A DNA stretch of 64,000 nt from Boletus sp. NGJ (Eukaryota; Basidiomycota; Agaricomycetes; Boletales; Boletaceae). Below, piece after piece: positions 46,154 through 58,311 of the stretch. Position 1 is the first letter of the stretch, and the number at the start of each line of letters is the position of its first letter. The stretch lies in NCBI GenBank assembly GCA_019096195.1, contig JAGTXK010000178.1, positions 124,001-188,000 of the forward strand, written 5' to 3'. The notes under the pieces were generated by a model, which did no database searches, was not told the DNA's origin, and saw only the letters and a program-made list of their open reading frames with translations. Made by a program: the position numbers and the translations under genes.

Positions 46154-46425
46154 CACCAATGCGACACATCTTCCTGTCTGTGTATCACTGATCACTGTGC
46201 TTTCCTGTCTGCATTGGTGAGATCTGCTCTCCTGTCTGCATTTCACTGACATAATGTGCTCCCCTCAGGATCTCCTATCCATGTCTCTGAGTCACTGACA
46301 GCGACATGCTCTCCTGACTGCATCTCACTGACATGATGCACTCTCCTGACCACGTCTCACTGACACAACACATTCTCCTGACCATGTCTTACCAACACAA
46401 TGTGCTCTTCTATCTATATCAATCA
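46154..46425. repeat. Minisatellite, unit about 35-45 bp
   Basis: Repeated words CTCCTGTCTGCATYTCACTG, ACATGATGCACTCTCCTGAC and CACGTCTCACTGACACAACA run through about seven imperfect units. The flanks (46040-46153 and 46426-47310) show no gene. Confidence 0.7.
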
Positions 46426-47311
46426 TGTCCAGAATCAAGACAAATCAAATGAAGAACAAGAAGCCACCACTAAACAATAACTTTGGAAGAATCATAACAG
46501 ACCTTAATTCAACCTGGGTAAAGCATAAGCATATGTGAGAGGTTTGGTTTGATAGTTGCTACTGACACATCCAACAGGTAAAGAATGTGCCTGGGAATAC
46601 CAGCATGAGAAGCATCATCACCAGCAGAAGTATAATATGATTCCTAAGCCCCCAGGATGTTGTGGGTGGCGCAAGGATGGATATCAATTGATAGAAGCTA
46701 TGGGGCTGTTGGACTAAAAGTGATGTTACTATTGACTACTAGTAGGTGTATCTTTCTCTGCATCTCTTGATCGCTGATGATAGCTACAAAGCAGCTTGTT
46801 TGAAGGCTTACAATCAGATATCTTGACACAAGTTGTATGCTTTCTTGGCAAACAGATAAGATGCTTGTTGAGAAAGTTATTCACAAGGTGAGTACAAGCA
46901 TATATGCACAGTAACCTCCATATATGCATGATTGGTGGACAATTTCACACAGGTGCAGTTCAAATCTTGAACATTAAGCAAGTATGAAGGTGGCTGGGCT
47001 GTTTAAGACATAATTGCCTAGTATTTACACAACATTCATGCAAACGAGTCACAGAGTAATAAAGTAAAAGATTGCTATTGCACAACATACATATGTATAT
47101 ACACTAATCCATGACAACCAGAAGAAACAAGGGTCACACTTGAAGAAATGAAAATGCAAAGCTATGTGCGCTAATTCAGACTTGGATGGTTTGAACTCTA
47201 GATTAAGGTCGAGAACATGCTCATTAGATTCAGGCTCCTCAAACTTGAGCTCCAACTTAGGTTCAAATTTGGACTCCAACAAATCTATGAAATCTGACTC
47301 TTGAGGATTCC
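46426..47311. other. No recognisable feature
   Basis: AT-rich, CpG-poor, with no convincing ORF or repeat. A minus-strand acidic frame at 47049-47342 (LESKFEPKLELKFEEPESNE) is simple-sequence-like and is not called as a gene. Confidence 0.4.
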
Positions 47312-48850
47312 TTGTCCAAGTCTGAAGATGAGTCAGGTCCATGGTTAAAGAAGCAGAAACTTGATAAAAACAAGAAGCCTAGTCATCAACCAGCCAGGAT
47401 GCCTTCAAAATCAAAGTTGCTGATTGCTGGGAGTATTCAGGCAAGTTATCAGGCAAAGAAGAGAGTGTCATCACCATCTTTGTTGGAAAGTGAGGCAGAT
47501 GAAGATGATGTACCCACATACTCAAAGAAGATAGGGATCACATCTAAGCTGAACTGTTCCTAATTGGTGTACATAGAGTTTGGGACTGCCAGCCCTGAAC
47601 CCAGCCAATCATGATCATCGGTGATTGTCCCATGATCATATTCATCACAACTGAATGCCCAGGAATACCAATAGCAGGAATAGGATCAAGCTCCTTCCTT
47701 CCATGGAATCAAACAAAGAGAGAAACAGAGATGAGACAAAAAAAATTGAGCAACACAACAACTTCCCAGTGATCATAGCTCAGACTCCTTCTGCACTGCA
47801 TTACTGATTGATTTGCAGAGTCAGAGGTTAAGGACATATGGCAAACACTCTCAAAATGAGCCAAGCTCAGTGAGGGATTGACTCACCTCTGTAAGTAATC
47901 TACTTTCCACTGGCTGGCAACAGCACAATTGATGCCCATTCTCTTGGCATATGCCAAGATCAACCTGAGAAAGGATATCACCAATATCGACATGGATACC
48001 ACATTTAAGGTATCAACTTAGACCCTATAGATTACAATTGGGATGTTGACCAGCTCATTAACAAATACTACTTCAACTCGACACTTACTGATGCAAACTC
48101 CACCAGGCCAACTCGAGCTTCCCTACCCAAGATTACCAAGACAAACCAAGCTGCTGCAGTTGCTGCACATACAAACACTGTCAATCAAGCATCTACGAAG
48201 TGCTGGCCTAGACTGCCATTGGGTTCCATTGGTGGCTCTGGCTCTGAGTCAGAATCTGGGGAGGAGCTGCTGAAAGCAATCACCACAACAAACCTTGTCC
48301 ACCCAGCTTCTGGATCTGTGGATGTCATCAAAACATACTCCGATCTCTCTAATCTGAGTGATGATGAATCTTCAACGAACTAATTTCCCAATGGCAGCCA
48401 ATGCCCTGGTCTCCTTTGTAGGCAGGATACAGTATACCTGCTACACCCAACCCTGAGCTTGCAGCCTTGCTGGAAATGTACACAAAGATGTACAGAAGGT
48501 ATGGTTGTGACTCTGTCCAATGATTGGCAATGGATATTTGTGTTTTCGTCACTCGGGAGCAACTTAAAGTCAAGGCATCTGCATTGACTTTGAAGAACAA
48601 TTGGCCAGCATCAGCAAGCATCAACTGGAAGGCCATTCCTCACCACATCATTGCAATGCTATCTCAACTCTCAAGAATCATAATGAACCGGGAAGCACAA
48701 GAAAAATTGTACATTTGAAAGCAGTTCGAACTCTATCTTACTGAGGATGGATGAGACATGAACAAATTTTCACGGATTGTCCCTGGAAAGATACCAGGGA
48801 GGAGTAAGATGGCGAAAAATGCTCACACAGGATAGTAAGTTGTATTATAA
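47312..48850 (+). pseudogene. Unrecognised repeat-associated ORF remnants
   Basis: An 83-codon frame at 47312-47563 is lysine/serine-rich (KKQKLDKNKKPSHQPARMPS, then VSSPSLLESEADEDDVPTYS), like a nuclear, disordered protein. From about 48030 another frame reads YNWDVDQLINKYYFNSTLTD, SIGGSGSESESGEELLKAIT and TYSDLSNLSDDESSTN. Near 48560 are LTLKNNWPASASINWKAIPH and HHIIAMLSQLSRIIMNREAQ. All look like pieces of one Ser/acidic-rich protein, but I cannot name it. It could be a second ORF of the CACTA relic. Confidence 0.3.
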
Positions 48851-51800
48851 CCCAAATGCCATGAATTATCCAATAAGTACTGATGATTCAGTTATGGGAC
48901 GAAGGGTGGTGCCATCATCATGAGCATACTACTTGGTCTTTTCCCAATGACAAAAACTCCTAAAGATGGATTTGAGCTGCTTCCTTACTAACATTCCTTT
49001 GATTACTTTTTAGCCCCATACATTACAGTAACTCTCATTGCTCAAGATAATAGCATTTCAATTGTGAAAGGGTATCATCTAATGAAGCAGAGTGCCAATG
49101 CTGGATCCCTACTGAACGTGGAGAGGAATGGTGATGGTGAGCTCAAGGAGATATTCTAGAATAATGTGCTTGCTTTTGGAGCACACTGGCCATCAGTTCA
49201 ATCAACCAGTTGGAGCATAGGTGGCAATAATGACTTAGATTCAATCAACAGCGCCACTGCCGCCCTTCTCAGTTTGCAGGTGACTTGGAGCAGATTATTT
49301 CTTCTTTATACTATATCATGATTTCTATTCCTATAGACTGCATCATGTCCACAACCAACTATCTATTATTTAGAAGCCCCAAGCTTATCCTGATTTCAAC
49401 ACTGCTTCAACCACTCCCATGTCGCAAGCTCCTTGGGGGGGTGTTGTTCAGGAGGCAGTTTATTGTATTTTGCTTTGAAATGTTATCAATTAACAGATCA
49501 ATCTTTGGATCAAAGGTTATGCAGGCCAATAAGTGTGACAATGGGCAGGTCAACAGAACAAGTTCTGCAAACATGCAGAACAAGATGGTGGACATATATG
49601 AGATCGGTAATTCACAGCCCCAAAAGAAGTGTGCATCAAAGAATAGCCAGAAAGTGTCAGCGGGAGAGAGCACAACAAAATCATATGTTTGCCCCCATGG
49701 TTCTTATTGCTATTGTCAACCCAACTTACAAATTCCATAGGCCAAGAAAGCTCATGCACCAACCAAGGCTCTGCATCACATCTAAAGATGATATTGGCAT
49801 CATACTCTGTATTTTTCCCTTTACACTCTTATCTTGAAGGACTAGTTCCATTTGACTCTCGCACTCCATCATTCTGATAAACATCAAGTTGCTGTATACC
49901 CTCTTGCTCCAAGTCAACACCAAGGATCCTCATGCATTGTATTGTACTGATTGATCACTGCAGCCTTACCCATGTATCTAGCATAATGTGATGTCCATGA
50001 TTCATTGCTAACTGTATGGCTTGAGAGTTCCAATGTCACCAATCATAAGCTCCATGACAACTATATATTGGTGACACAGGGATTGGAGATCATGAACAAT
50101 GCCATTTTGATTTATTGCTAAGTGTATTTGACCAAATGGACAAAATCATCATTTTGGGGCAGTAATGCCAATGGAGAACACAGACAATGTCAATGGCATT
50201 TACTAGCAAAAATGAGCACACAAGTGACATCCAGTGTCATTGATTCAAAGTGATTAGCAGTGATTGAAAGTAACTTTAGCAATGTCCATATGCACTTTCA
50301 TCAATGGTAACAAGTGTTTTTTCTTCCCTCAGTGCTGAACCATCAAATGTGGACTTGGAGGACATGGAAGTGGAGTTTCCACTGGTGGGCTCAAGTAATT
50401 GTCTATGAACAAATCTGGTGGGGGGGAAGGACTCCACTGGCAAATGGTGTGTCTTTTTCTCTACTGTATCTATCTTTCATTGACAGGCCTTGCTATCTTG
50501 TAGTCAATTCCTATGAATGTGAACTTGGGAATGTGCAAATGTGGTGATTTTCAAGGTGATCTTGTTGCTGATTGAGTTATGAATGTGAAGCATGATTTAT
50601 TTGATCAAGAGGGCTGGACCATTTTGCAAAAAAAAAAAAAAAAAAAAAAAATCAAAGCATATCATGCTGGCTTGATAAACATTGCCTGCAGACTTTTTTT
50701 GTTTGACTTTCACCATGGCACTGGTGTGTCATATTTGTTGTGAGGAAACAGTGTTGCCCACTTGTTGAGAGGGAAAAAAGCTTACATTTCACTGGTGATA
50801 TGCATAACAACCTATAGGGGTGCACAGACTTTCACACCATCTTGAGACCAAAGGCACAGATAGATGAAATCTAGTGTTGCCTCAGCTTAGCTTCTGACTT
50901 TTGCAGCTTTAATATCAGCTTTTTTTGTCTAGCATATCCATTTCTTCATGGACTGTGATGCTTCTAGTGAATGAAATGTAGCCTACTATCGAATCTATTA
51001 GATGGAAAAAGAAGTCCATGAATTGACTTAGCCATTGATGTACTAAGTCCAAAAGAGCATTAGGGTTAAGCATTGGCTTCATTAAAGCTGAAGAATAGCT
51101 TAAAGAGAATAACTCCTGATTGGCTGGTCCAATTTATATAATTCTTTCTTGATCTACTGTAATAGCTATCATCAGAAACCACATTTCTATTCATAATATA
51201 TAGAGGTCTATAATAAAATGGATGAGATAAAAAAATTTAGCTTGAAGCTGCAGCAACACTAATGAAACCTTGTGGGTAGGAAATCTTATCTTCTAACCTG
51301 GTGTCTGTGGACATGTTGCAAAAAACACATTGCATTGTTTAAAGTTTCTGGTATGCATGAAACAATGAAAAAAAAAGGGTGAAATTGAAATGCACATAAA
51401 AAATGAAATACATAAATGATAGAAACATACACCACCTTCACCACCCTCCTATCTGTGTTTCTTCAAACCCACTCATGCAACACTCAGATGACAGGTCCAA
51501 CAGAACCACCCTCATATATGACACCTACACTGATTGTCATGATGTGTGGCCCTTTGAGTGTGTTTTTGGAGTGTGTGACACAGATAGTGTCAAGATTGAG
51601 GGTATGGAAATCATGAATGGGCTCTAGCTCAATACTTTCCAGGTCTGTATTTGAGTGAGTGTCTGAAGCAGAGCCCAAATCTAGTTTTGAAGGTGATGTG
51701 ATATTTTCTTGAGAAAGTTAATACACTTCAGGTGCATCTATGATAGCAATGGCATTTGCCAGTCATTAATCTCAAGTCAAATGCATATCTGGGAAAATGA

Positions 51801-52160
51801 AATCAAGCATGAGGCATGAGTATATACAGTGACATGTGTTTGAAGGGAGTTCATGTTGGAGGGGGGAAAAGAGGAAAAGATGCCAGCAACATACCAGTAA
51901 CCTAAGATTACCACACTGTCACACTCCACCATCCCATGCCCCTGGTGACCATATTAACTGTGGCTCTTCAGCTGACTTGACCTGCAAGTTACTCCTCCTG
52001 GCTGATTGCCATCCACTCCTGCCTTGTAACCACTGCAAGGCAATCAAGCTTAACAATAATAAACAACTTAAATGCATCCAGAAAAAGTCCCACCGGATGA
52101 TGAAGCAGTAGTGCAAGGGGAGTGTGCCAAAGAATTTGGCAGAGGTATGGTTTAGCTTTT
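48851..52160. other. Decayed repeat sequence without a supported gene
   Basis: Contains a 151-codon open frame at 49285-49740 with no similarity I recognise, and a 24-base poly-A tract near 50627-50652. There are dispersed AATGCCAATGG/TGGCATT words at 50100-50300 but nothing else with structure. CpG is almost absent, suggesting old methylated repeats. Confidence 0.35.
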
Positions 52161-52164
52161 TCTA

Positions 52165-52312
52165 TGGTGTCATGGCCTTGTCAATTGTGGCCAACTTTTG
52201 GTGGTTTAAAGGGATGGCATAGGGGATTGAAGCCAATTGATGAGCATTGAGGGTTGTTGTAAAGAAAGGTGAGTGTTATTCCTTGACTTGCTTTTGTGTT
52301 GACATTGATGGC
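52165..52312 (+). pseudogene. Dispersed fragment of the PMT penultimate exon and intron
   Basis: Matches 40708-40856, including GTGGCCAACTTTTGGTGGTT, TAAAGGGATGGC and the following intron donor region. The CpGs of the parent (for example TCGATCGTGG, GATCGAAGG, ATCAACGAGC) appear here as TG or CA. It lies alone within repeats, 11.5 kb from the gene. Confidence 0.8.
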
Positions 52313-52440
52313 AAGATCCACACATCCTCCATCAACAACTGGTGGTTTTACAGTTCATTGAGCTTAGTCAGTAGCAGTGTTGGGAGTGAAATAGATGATG
52401 TAGGATCATAAAGCCTCTTTAGTTGCTCGCAATATGAATT

Positions 52441-52921
52441 TGTTATGAACCTAATGGAATCACAATCACAAGGCTCGAACGATGCTTGCAGGCTACACAG
52501 GTCCTGGCTCAATGGATGAGGTGGGGAGTCGTAGTCCGTACTATGCCAATCCTACAATGACCAGAGTGGTCAAGGCAAGGGGTTGTTGGAGTAGAATACA
52601 AATGGATTAGACTGGGGATTCCAGTTGTCAAAGTGCTACTTTATATATGTACAGGAATGGTGCACAGACCAAGCAGTGCATATGATAATTTACTATGTAT
52701 AGTAAGACAGAGATTAACAGGGCTATGTGAGAAGAGTGGAAATTAAAAGGTCATGGATCACATGAGGTATGATGTCAGATGACATCATAGGTTCTAGACC
52801 TTGTCATGTGATTGTTCCCATGGTCATGTGCACAGTCACGTGACTTGTTGTGAAAATAGTTCAAAGAAAAGAAAGTAAGTGTCATTTGTGAAAAGCTTTG
52901 AAAATATTCAATATCATAACA
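52441..52921 (-). repeat. Solo LTR of the gypsy family seen at 13.99-14.47 kb (fossil)
   Basis: 481 bp, ends TGTTATGAAC...ATATCATAACA (plus strand), flanked by a perfect 5-bp duplication GAATT (52436-52440 and 52922-52926). On the minus strand it aligns with the LTR at 13993-14470. Its CRE-like site reads TGACATCA where the other copy has TGACGTCA. Conversely it keeps CACGTG where the other has CACATG, so both copies have lost CpGs independently. Confidence 0.88.
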
Positions 52922-54498
52922 GAATTGAACTTGCAAATGGCACTCATAATAGTGGGCTGTCATTTCATGATTGCCTTCCATGTTTGTTGATGGAGTTTTG
53001 TCCCTGAAACAATTTGCACCAAGATCAGAAGCCTTGTGGCACTACAAAGATCCAATTATTATCTAATGCTTGCTGTGCTCCACCAACCACTTGATCTAGT
53101 TTATCCCATTTGAAGGAACTTCCAATGGCTTGTTTTCTGATGTTGATTTTCAAGTCCCACATCAAAAGGTGGATCTGTATGAAATCAAAACTGATGCCTT
53201 TGAGTTTGGAAAATTTGTCACAAACATTAAGGAATGCATAGAAAGCATCTACCTTCATCATCAAGCAGTCATATGTCCATTCCAGACTGCCCAGTGTGTC
53301 CAGCATGTCATCAGAGACATTCTCCTTCCTTATGGTAGTTTTCACACCCTGAATGGTCCTGATGGTGGTGTCAATGTCAGCTTGAAGCACCAAAACAGCA
53401 TCAAGTTCTTTCTTTAGGCATGCTGGTGCATCTAGTAATCATCACAGTCACATACAATGTAAAACACTGAGAATAAAGAAACAATGTATGAGCTCGAATT
53501 GACAATTGGAACTCCTTCTGAGAAACCCATTGGGCCCTGAGCTCCTTGATAGGGACTTCACAGTCCACAATCTGATCTTGTGCCACTTGGCCTTGCTCTT
53601 GCACTCCACACTGAAGCCTCTGTTTAATCCACTCCCCCAAATCATCTCACATCTCTACTTCAATTGCCATGGCTTGACAATCAATCAATCAAATTCATTG
53701 TTGTCACTAATTTAGTTCTATTAGTGTTGAGTGCATCAATGTTGCAGATCTTACTGAGGGGGAGCATTTCGATTCCAATCAATTTAATCAAACATGACCA
53801 AAGATATTTGGTACCTTTGCCATCTGAGAGGCCTAGACTGACCACCATGCACAGATTATATGTGAGCTGGCAAGTCCACTCATAACCATATGCATGCATT
53901 GCAATCATGGTGAAATAGAGATGTGACATGGTGTATTGGGGAAATATGTATATCATACTAACATTTTCAGTATTATGTTGTGACAATGAATGGATGACTT
54001 ACCAGTGAAAGAGATCATTCAATGACACATCCAATATCATATAGAGTGACCACTGTGGCCTGGGACAGCAACAAAGTGAAGAGATGGTTAACAAGTGCTA
54101 AGACATACTTCTGCTGCTCTCCAGGCAAGTCTATGTTTGCAAAGAACAATGGTATGTCATGGTGGCAAATCAGCACCATGAGGCCTGTGTCATTGAAGCT
54201 GTCCATGGAAGCCTTCTGCTTCTTCCCATCAGCAGCTTCATAGGAGGTTTCACAAGAGTCAATCACATTGTCAGGCACCACTGGCTTGTGGGTTTTGTGT
54301 GGTTTCTTCCTTTGCTTCTTAATATGTGTGCCCATTTCATCAACCTGCCATTTAGAAAAAAAGTATCCTGGTTCATAAAATGATGGGCTATCACCAGCAG
54401 ACCAGTGATGGTGATGATGGAAATTTCCATCTGTAGTAACATGGATATTGCCACCATCAGCAGTTGACCTATCAAAAATGGTTTCTCTAAAGCATGTT

Positions 54499-55482
54499 TG
54501 AAAGGGACTTGCAATGGACGAAAGAAAGAACCTAAACCCGATATCTGAAGCATTGCTAACCAAAGCAATATGTAACAGAGAGAAAGGCAATTTCAAGACT
54601 AAGTGAAACATAGTACTCTACCGGCTACTTATATACTACCGATAGTGGTGCACAGACCGTGCTATGCTATGATGTCGTGGGCACTGGGTATGACATCACA
54701 GGAACAAGGGGATGTTAGTGTCCAATGGTGAAAAGGAGGAAACGATGAAATGAGATGCATGTGGTAGACGCATGTAAGTGAAATGTAGTCCAGAGCACCC
54801 TAGGTGCAGCTGCATGTGATGTATCAAAGGAGGCTAATAAATGGGGATGGAAACGAGAAACAAAAGAAGAAATGAAAGGGTGATGTGTAAGGCATCACAT
54901 ATGGTGATCGTTGGATCTGGTATCGAGACGAGATCGTATCAGGTGATAGATCAGGTCTTGTCTATGTCTATGGGTTAATCTAGCGTGGGCTTGATTAGTA
55001 CTTGGTGGTGTGAGGGATAATCTATGGCGTGAGCCAGGGATTGAGGGTCTAGCGGGTGAGTCGAGGATCTGGAGGTGAGCTCCTGATTAGTACTTGTGTA
55101 GCGTACCGAGCACTGCATCAGGTACATCTATGGGCCTTGTGTGGATACCGAGCGCTGCATCAGGTATGTCCATGGGGTGTGGCGGTTTAGAGGCGTGCGG
55201 GTCTATGCTTGTGGCGATGAACGCTGGGGTTTAGTCATGAGGCTTCTTGGTGTCGTAGTTGTAACGGGTACGACGAGGGTACAGCTAGTGAAAGCGTACG
55301 TGGGTGTATGCGGTGTATGGTATATCATATGGGGGAGGGTACGATGAGTGGTTACTCTAGGTGTATGCGAGATGAGGTTAGGATGGAGTTTGGTGGGAGT
55401 AGGCGAGTGTATCGTCTATGGGTAGTGCGAAAGTGTAGGTGGGGTTGCTAATAAATAGGTGGTATCAACGGTGATCGTTTCA
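54499..55482 (-). repeat. Solo LTR (984 bp) inside the KDZ transposase (fossil)
   Basis: Same family as 16517-17497, opposite orientation. Ends TGAAACGATCAC...GTCCCTTTCA (minus strand), flanked by a perfect 5-bp duplication, ATGTT on the plus strand (54494-54498 and 55483-55487). CpG-rich, in contrast with the KDZ sequence on both sides. Confidence 0.88.
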
Positions 55483-55766
55483 ATGTTGGACATTGTTGGA
55501 TGAGAATAGATGCACAGCTTCTAGGGGTAAGTGGTTGCTTGTAGGAGGTAGAAACTTTGGAGGTGGAAGCAGGTGTAGGAGTGTTGTGCATGGCCATTGC
55601 GGGAGAGAGGTGGTGGGCATTGTGGATTGCAATCACTGAATATGTGTGCAAGGAGTTGAAATTGGTGTGGTCAGGAGGGCTTGGGTTTTTGTAACCCTTA
55701 CACAATCACAACAGGCTTGAGGGCAGCCTCAATTCTCTGGTTCACTTCCACCTGGAGAATGTCATA

Positions 55767-58311
55767 CGGTTGAACCCCTTGTAACCCATGCCCTATATAA
55801 TCCATAACCTCTTGTAACCCATATATTTTTGAAGTTTCCGAGTTGATATGCAGGAAATTCTAACCATATTCTATATCCCATATCCCATGGCCAACTGGAT
55901 GGGTCAAAATCCATATGTTTCAGCCAGATATTGTCAGTATATCTCTAAATTAGGAATAACTGTTATATAATTAATACAAACATGTCTCCAATGTGGTAAC
56001 TTCAATCCAACTCTCCAGCACATTCCCATCACTGTCATAATGAAATCCATTAATGTTCTAAAAAAGGGGCTGCAGAAGCTTCAGAATGAGACTTGAGAGT
56101 GAAAAGCCTCACTTGAGGCCATATTAAAAACCAATCAGCCAATTTTGGGGGTGGATGAAAAATGGCTTGATACAGTTGGAAATTTGATTGATGAAGTACA
56201 TCTGGTTGACAAGTTGGTTACAACCAAGGAGTATGAAAGGGCTATTGAGCAATTGGATTTACAAGAGCAATCCATTGTTCAGAGGCTGACAGATCTTGGC
56301 AGTGGGCATGCTGCTCCATTAAAAAAGCACAAATGTATGCATATTTTTTTAATCTGTATTGGACCTCAAACAAATGAGCTGGAAACAATAACAGGCCCTA
56401 TGCCAGGTGATGACACCATGAACGCTAGGAAAACACAAGCACCCAAACTCCAAAGGAAGGAGAATGCAATACTTGAACAACAGATCAAGGTGCTTAACTG
56501 ACATCACAACAATGGGGCAAATCAGACACAAACAGCCAAACATTTCAATGAAATCAACCCATCTCTTCTATTAACACAGCCGAAAATGTCAGAGTGGCTG
56601 AAGAAAGAATCTAGATGGCATATGGAGCATAATGCCAACTCAGGCTTGTCTTGTTCGGTGAAAAGAATATGTCAGACACTGCATCCAGAGATTACAGATA
56701 TGCTGGACCTCTGGGTCTCAAAGGCAATGTCAGATAACATCTTGCTGACTGGCAAGATTCTTTATCAGAAGTGGAGATCATTTGTCAACTATGTTAGAGT
56801 GCCAGCAGACAACCAACTCAGCTTGAGCAATGGCTGGCTAGCTTGGTATAAACTTCATATGGGCTTGAAGCAGGTGAAATGGCATGGTGAGGCAGGCTCC
56901 ACAAACCAAGAGACTGTTCAGGAGGAGCAGTTATGAATTCAAAAACTAGTGAAAAGTGGTGGATACAAGTGATGTGACATCTTCAATGCTGATAAGACTG
57001 GTTTGTTTTACAAGTTCATTTCATTCAATTATTTTTGAATTTGTCACAAATCTCAAATAAATAATATAGAATGCCACCTGATCATGGGCTTTCTAGCAAG
57101 CAGCTTTCTGGTGTCAAAGGGAGAAAAACAAGATTGATATATTTATTCATGATGAATGCAGATGGCTCAAAGAAACTGATCCCATTGATCATTGGGAAGG
57201 CAAAGAAGCCTTGTGCATTCAAAAACAAGTCAGCAGAGCAACTTGGTTTCAGCTATTGTAATAATATAAAGGCATGAATGACCCCCTCGATCTATCAGGA
57301 GTGGTTGAAAAGTTGGGATGTCTCACTTAGAAGAAATGGTTGAAAAATCTCCTCCAGGACAACTTCTCAGATCCTGTTGTGTCAGACACTCTCACCAATA
57401 TCTGTGTTGAAAACATTGAACCAAACCTAACAGCACACATTCAATCAAATGACCAAGGAATCATACACTGTTTTAAGGCCCACTACTGTGCCAAGTTCAT
57501 CAATTGTACCATTGATTTCTATGAATCTGGTGTTACACCATCTCAGATCTACAATATTGACCAGCTTGAAGCAATGGAGCTTGCTGATGAAGCCTGGAGT
57601 GAAGTTAATATAACAACCATTCAAAACTGCTGGAATAAAACTAGAATTCTACCTGAAGCAGACCACAAGATAGACACAGTCAAGTCATCCTCCCCAATCT
57701 CTTCTCTTGTTCATGCCACTTGCTCTGAATTTGATGCAAGCCAAGAAAGATGTTGAGCATGCTCTTGATGCCCTTGAGTTATCCAGCACTGCAACCAAAT
57801 GAATCTTGCAGAGCTGCTGAATCCAGCTGTTAAGACTTACAATCTCTTTGATGCAATGGACCAGGACATATATGAGATGGAGGTGAAGAAGCTACAGGAT
57901 GCTAAGGATTCACTGGGATCAGCCAACAGTGTAGAAAATAGTGCACACGGTGACTTAGACAAACCTGTTGACATCATTCTAACATGCAGCAAGGTACTGC
58001 AGGCTGCTTGGGATCTGCAGAAATATGTTGAGGGACTCAACACTGCTTATGCTAGCAACTTCACAGTGATGTTGCATGCATTTGAGTAAGAAACACATGC
58101 CTTGGGAATGCAGAAAATGAAGGAGACAAAGATAACTAGTTATTTTACCTTGAGAGACTAACTTCGACTTGGAAACCAATATAGCTAACTTAGAATATGC
58201 AATGATATTTTTCCAGGTGTTATTGGCCACTGATCATGAAACACATAGCCTCTCATATCCCATACCTTATGGCCTAAACCAGGGGGGCATGGATTATAAG
58301 GGGTTCAACTG
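55767..58311 (+). mobile_element. Pogo/Tigger (CENP-B-like) transposon, 2545 bp, with both TIRs
   Basis: The left end is CGGTTGAACCCCTTGTAACC. The right end is the inverse of CAGTTGAACCCCTTATAATC. The inverted repeat continues as CATGCCC. Both sides are flanked by TA (55765-55766 and 58312-58313), as expected for this superfamily. The insertion lies in the KDZ transposase codons for W-Y-D, at a TA. The internal transposase is disrupted. Confidence 0.9.
56145..58175 (+). pseudogene. Pogo/CENP-B-like DDE transposase (disrupted)
   Basis: CENP-B-type HTH region: QPKMSEWLKKESRWHMEHNA, CSVKRICQTLHPEITDMLDL and KWRSFVNYVRVPADNQLSLS (56580-56830). The DDE superfamily nuclease follows: first Asp in CDIFNADKTGLFYK (56975), GVKGRKTRLIYLFMMNADGS (57110), second Asp in LLQDNFSD (57345), third in NLTAHIQSNDQGIIHCFKAH (57425). 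Then come PSQIYNIDQLEAMELADEAW and NCWNKTRILPEADHKI. The C-terminal region ends MKETKITSYFTL (58155). An upstream piece at 56145-56330 has a helical KLVTTKEYERAIEQLDLQEQ stretch. All three catalytic Asp are visible but lie in different open segments separated by stops, so the copy is dead. Confidence 0.85.

Noticed and set aside
49285-49740. 151-codon frame as a gene
   Set aside because: No recognisable domain, unusual composition, and it lies in decayed CpG-poor sequence; listed only within the gap description.
50627-50652. Poly-A tract as the tail of a retrogene or LINE
   Set aside because: No coding remnant or target duplication could be found upstream of it; a simple A-run is sufficient.
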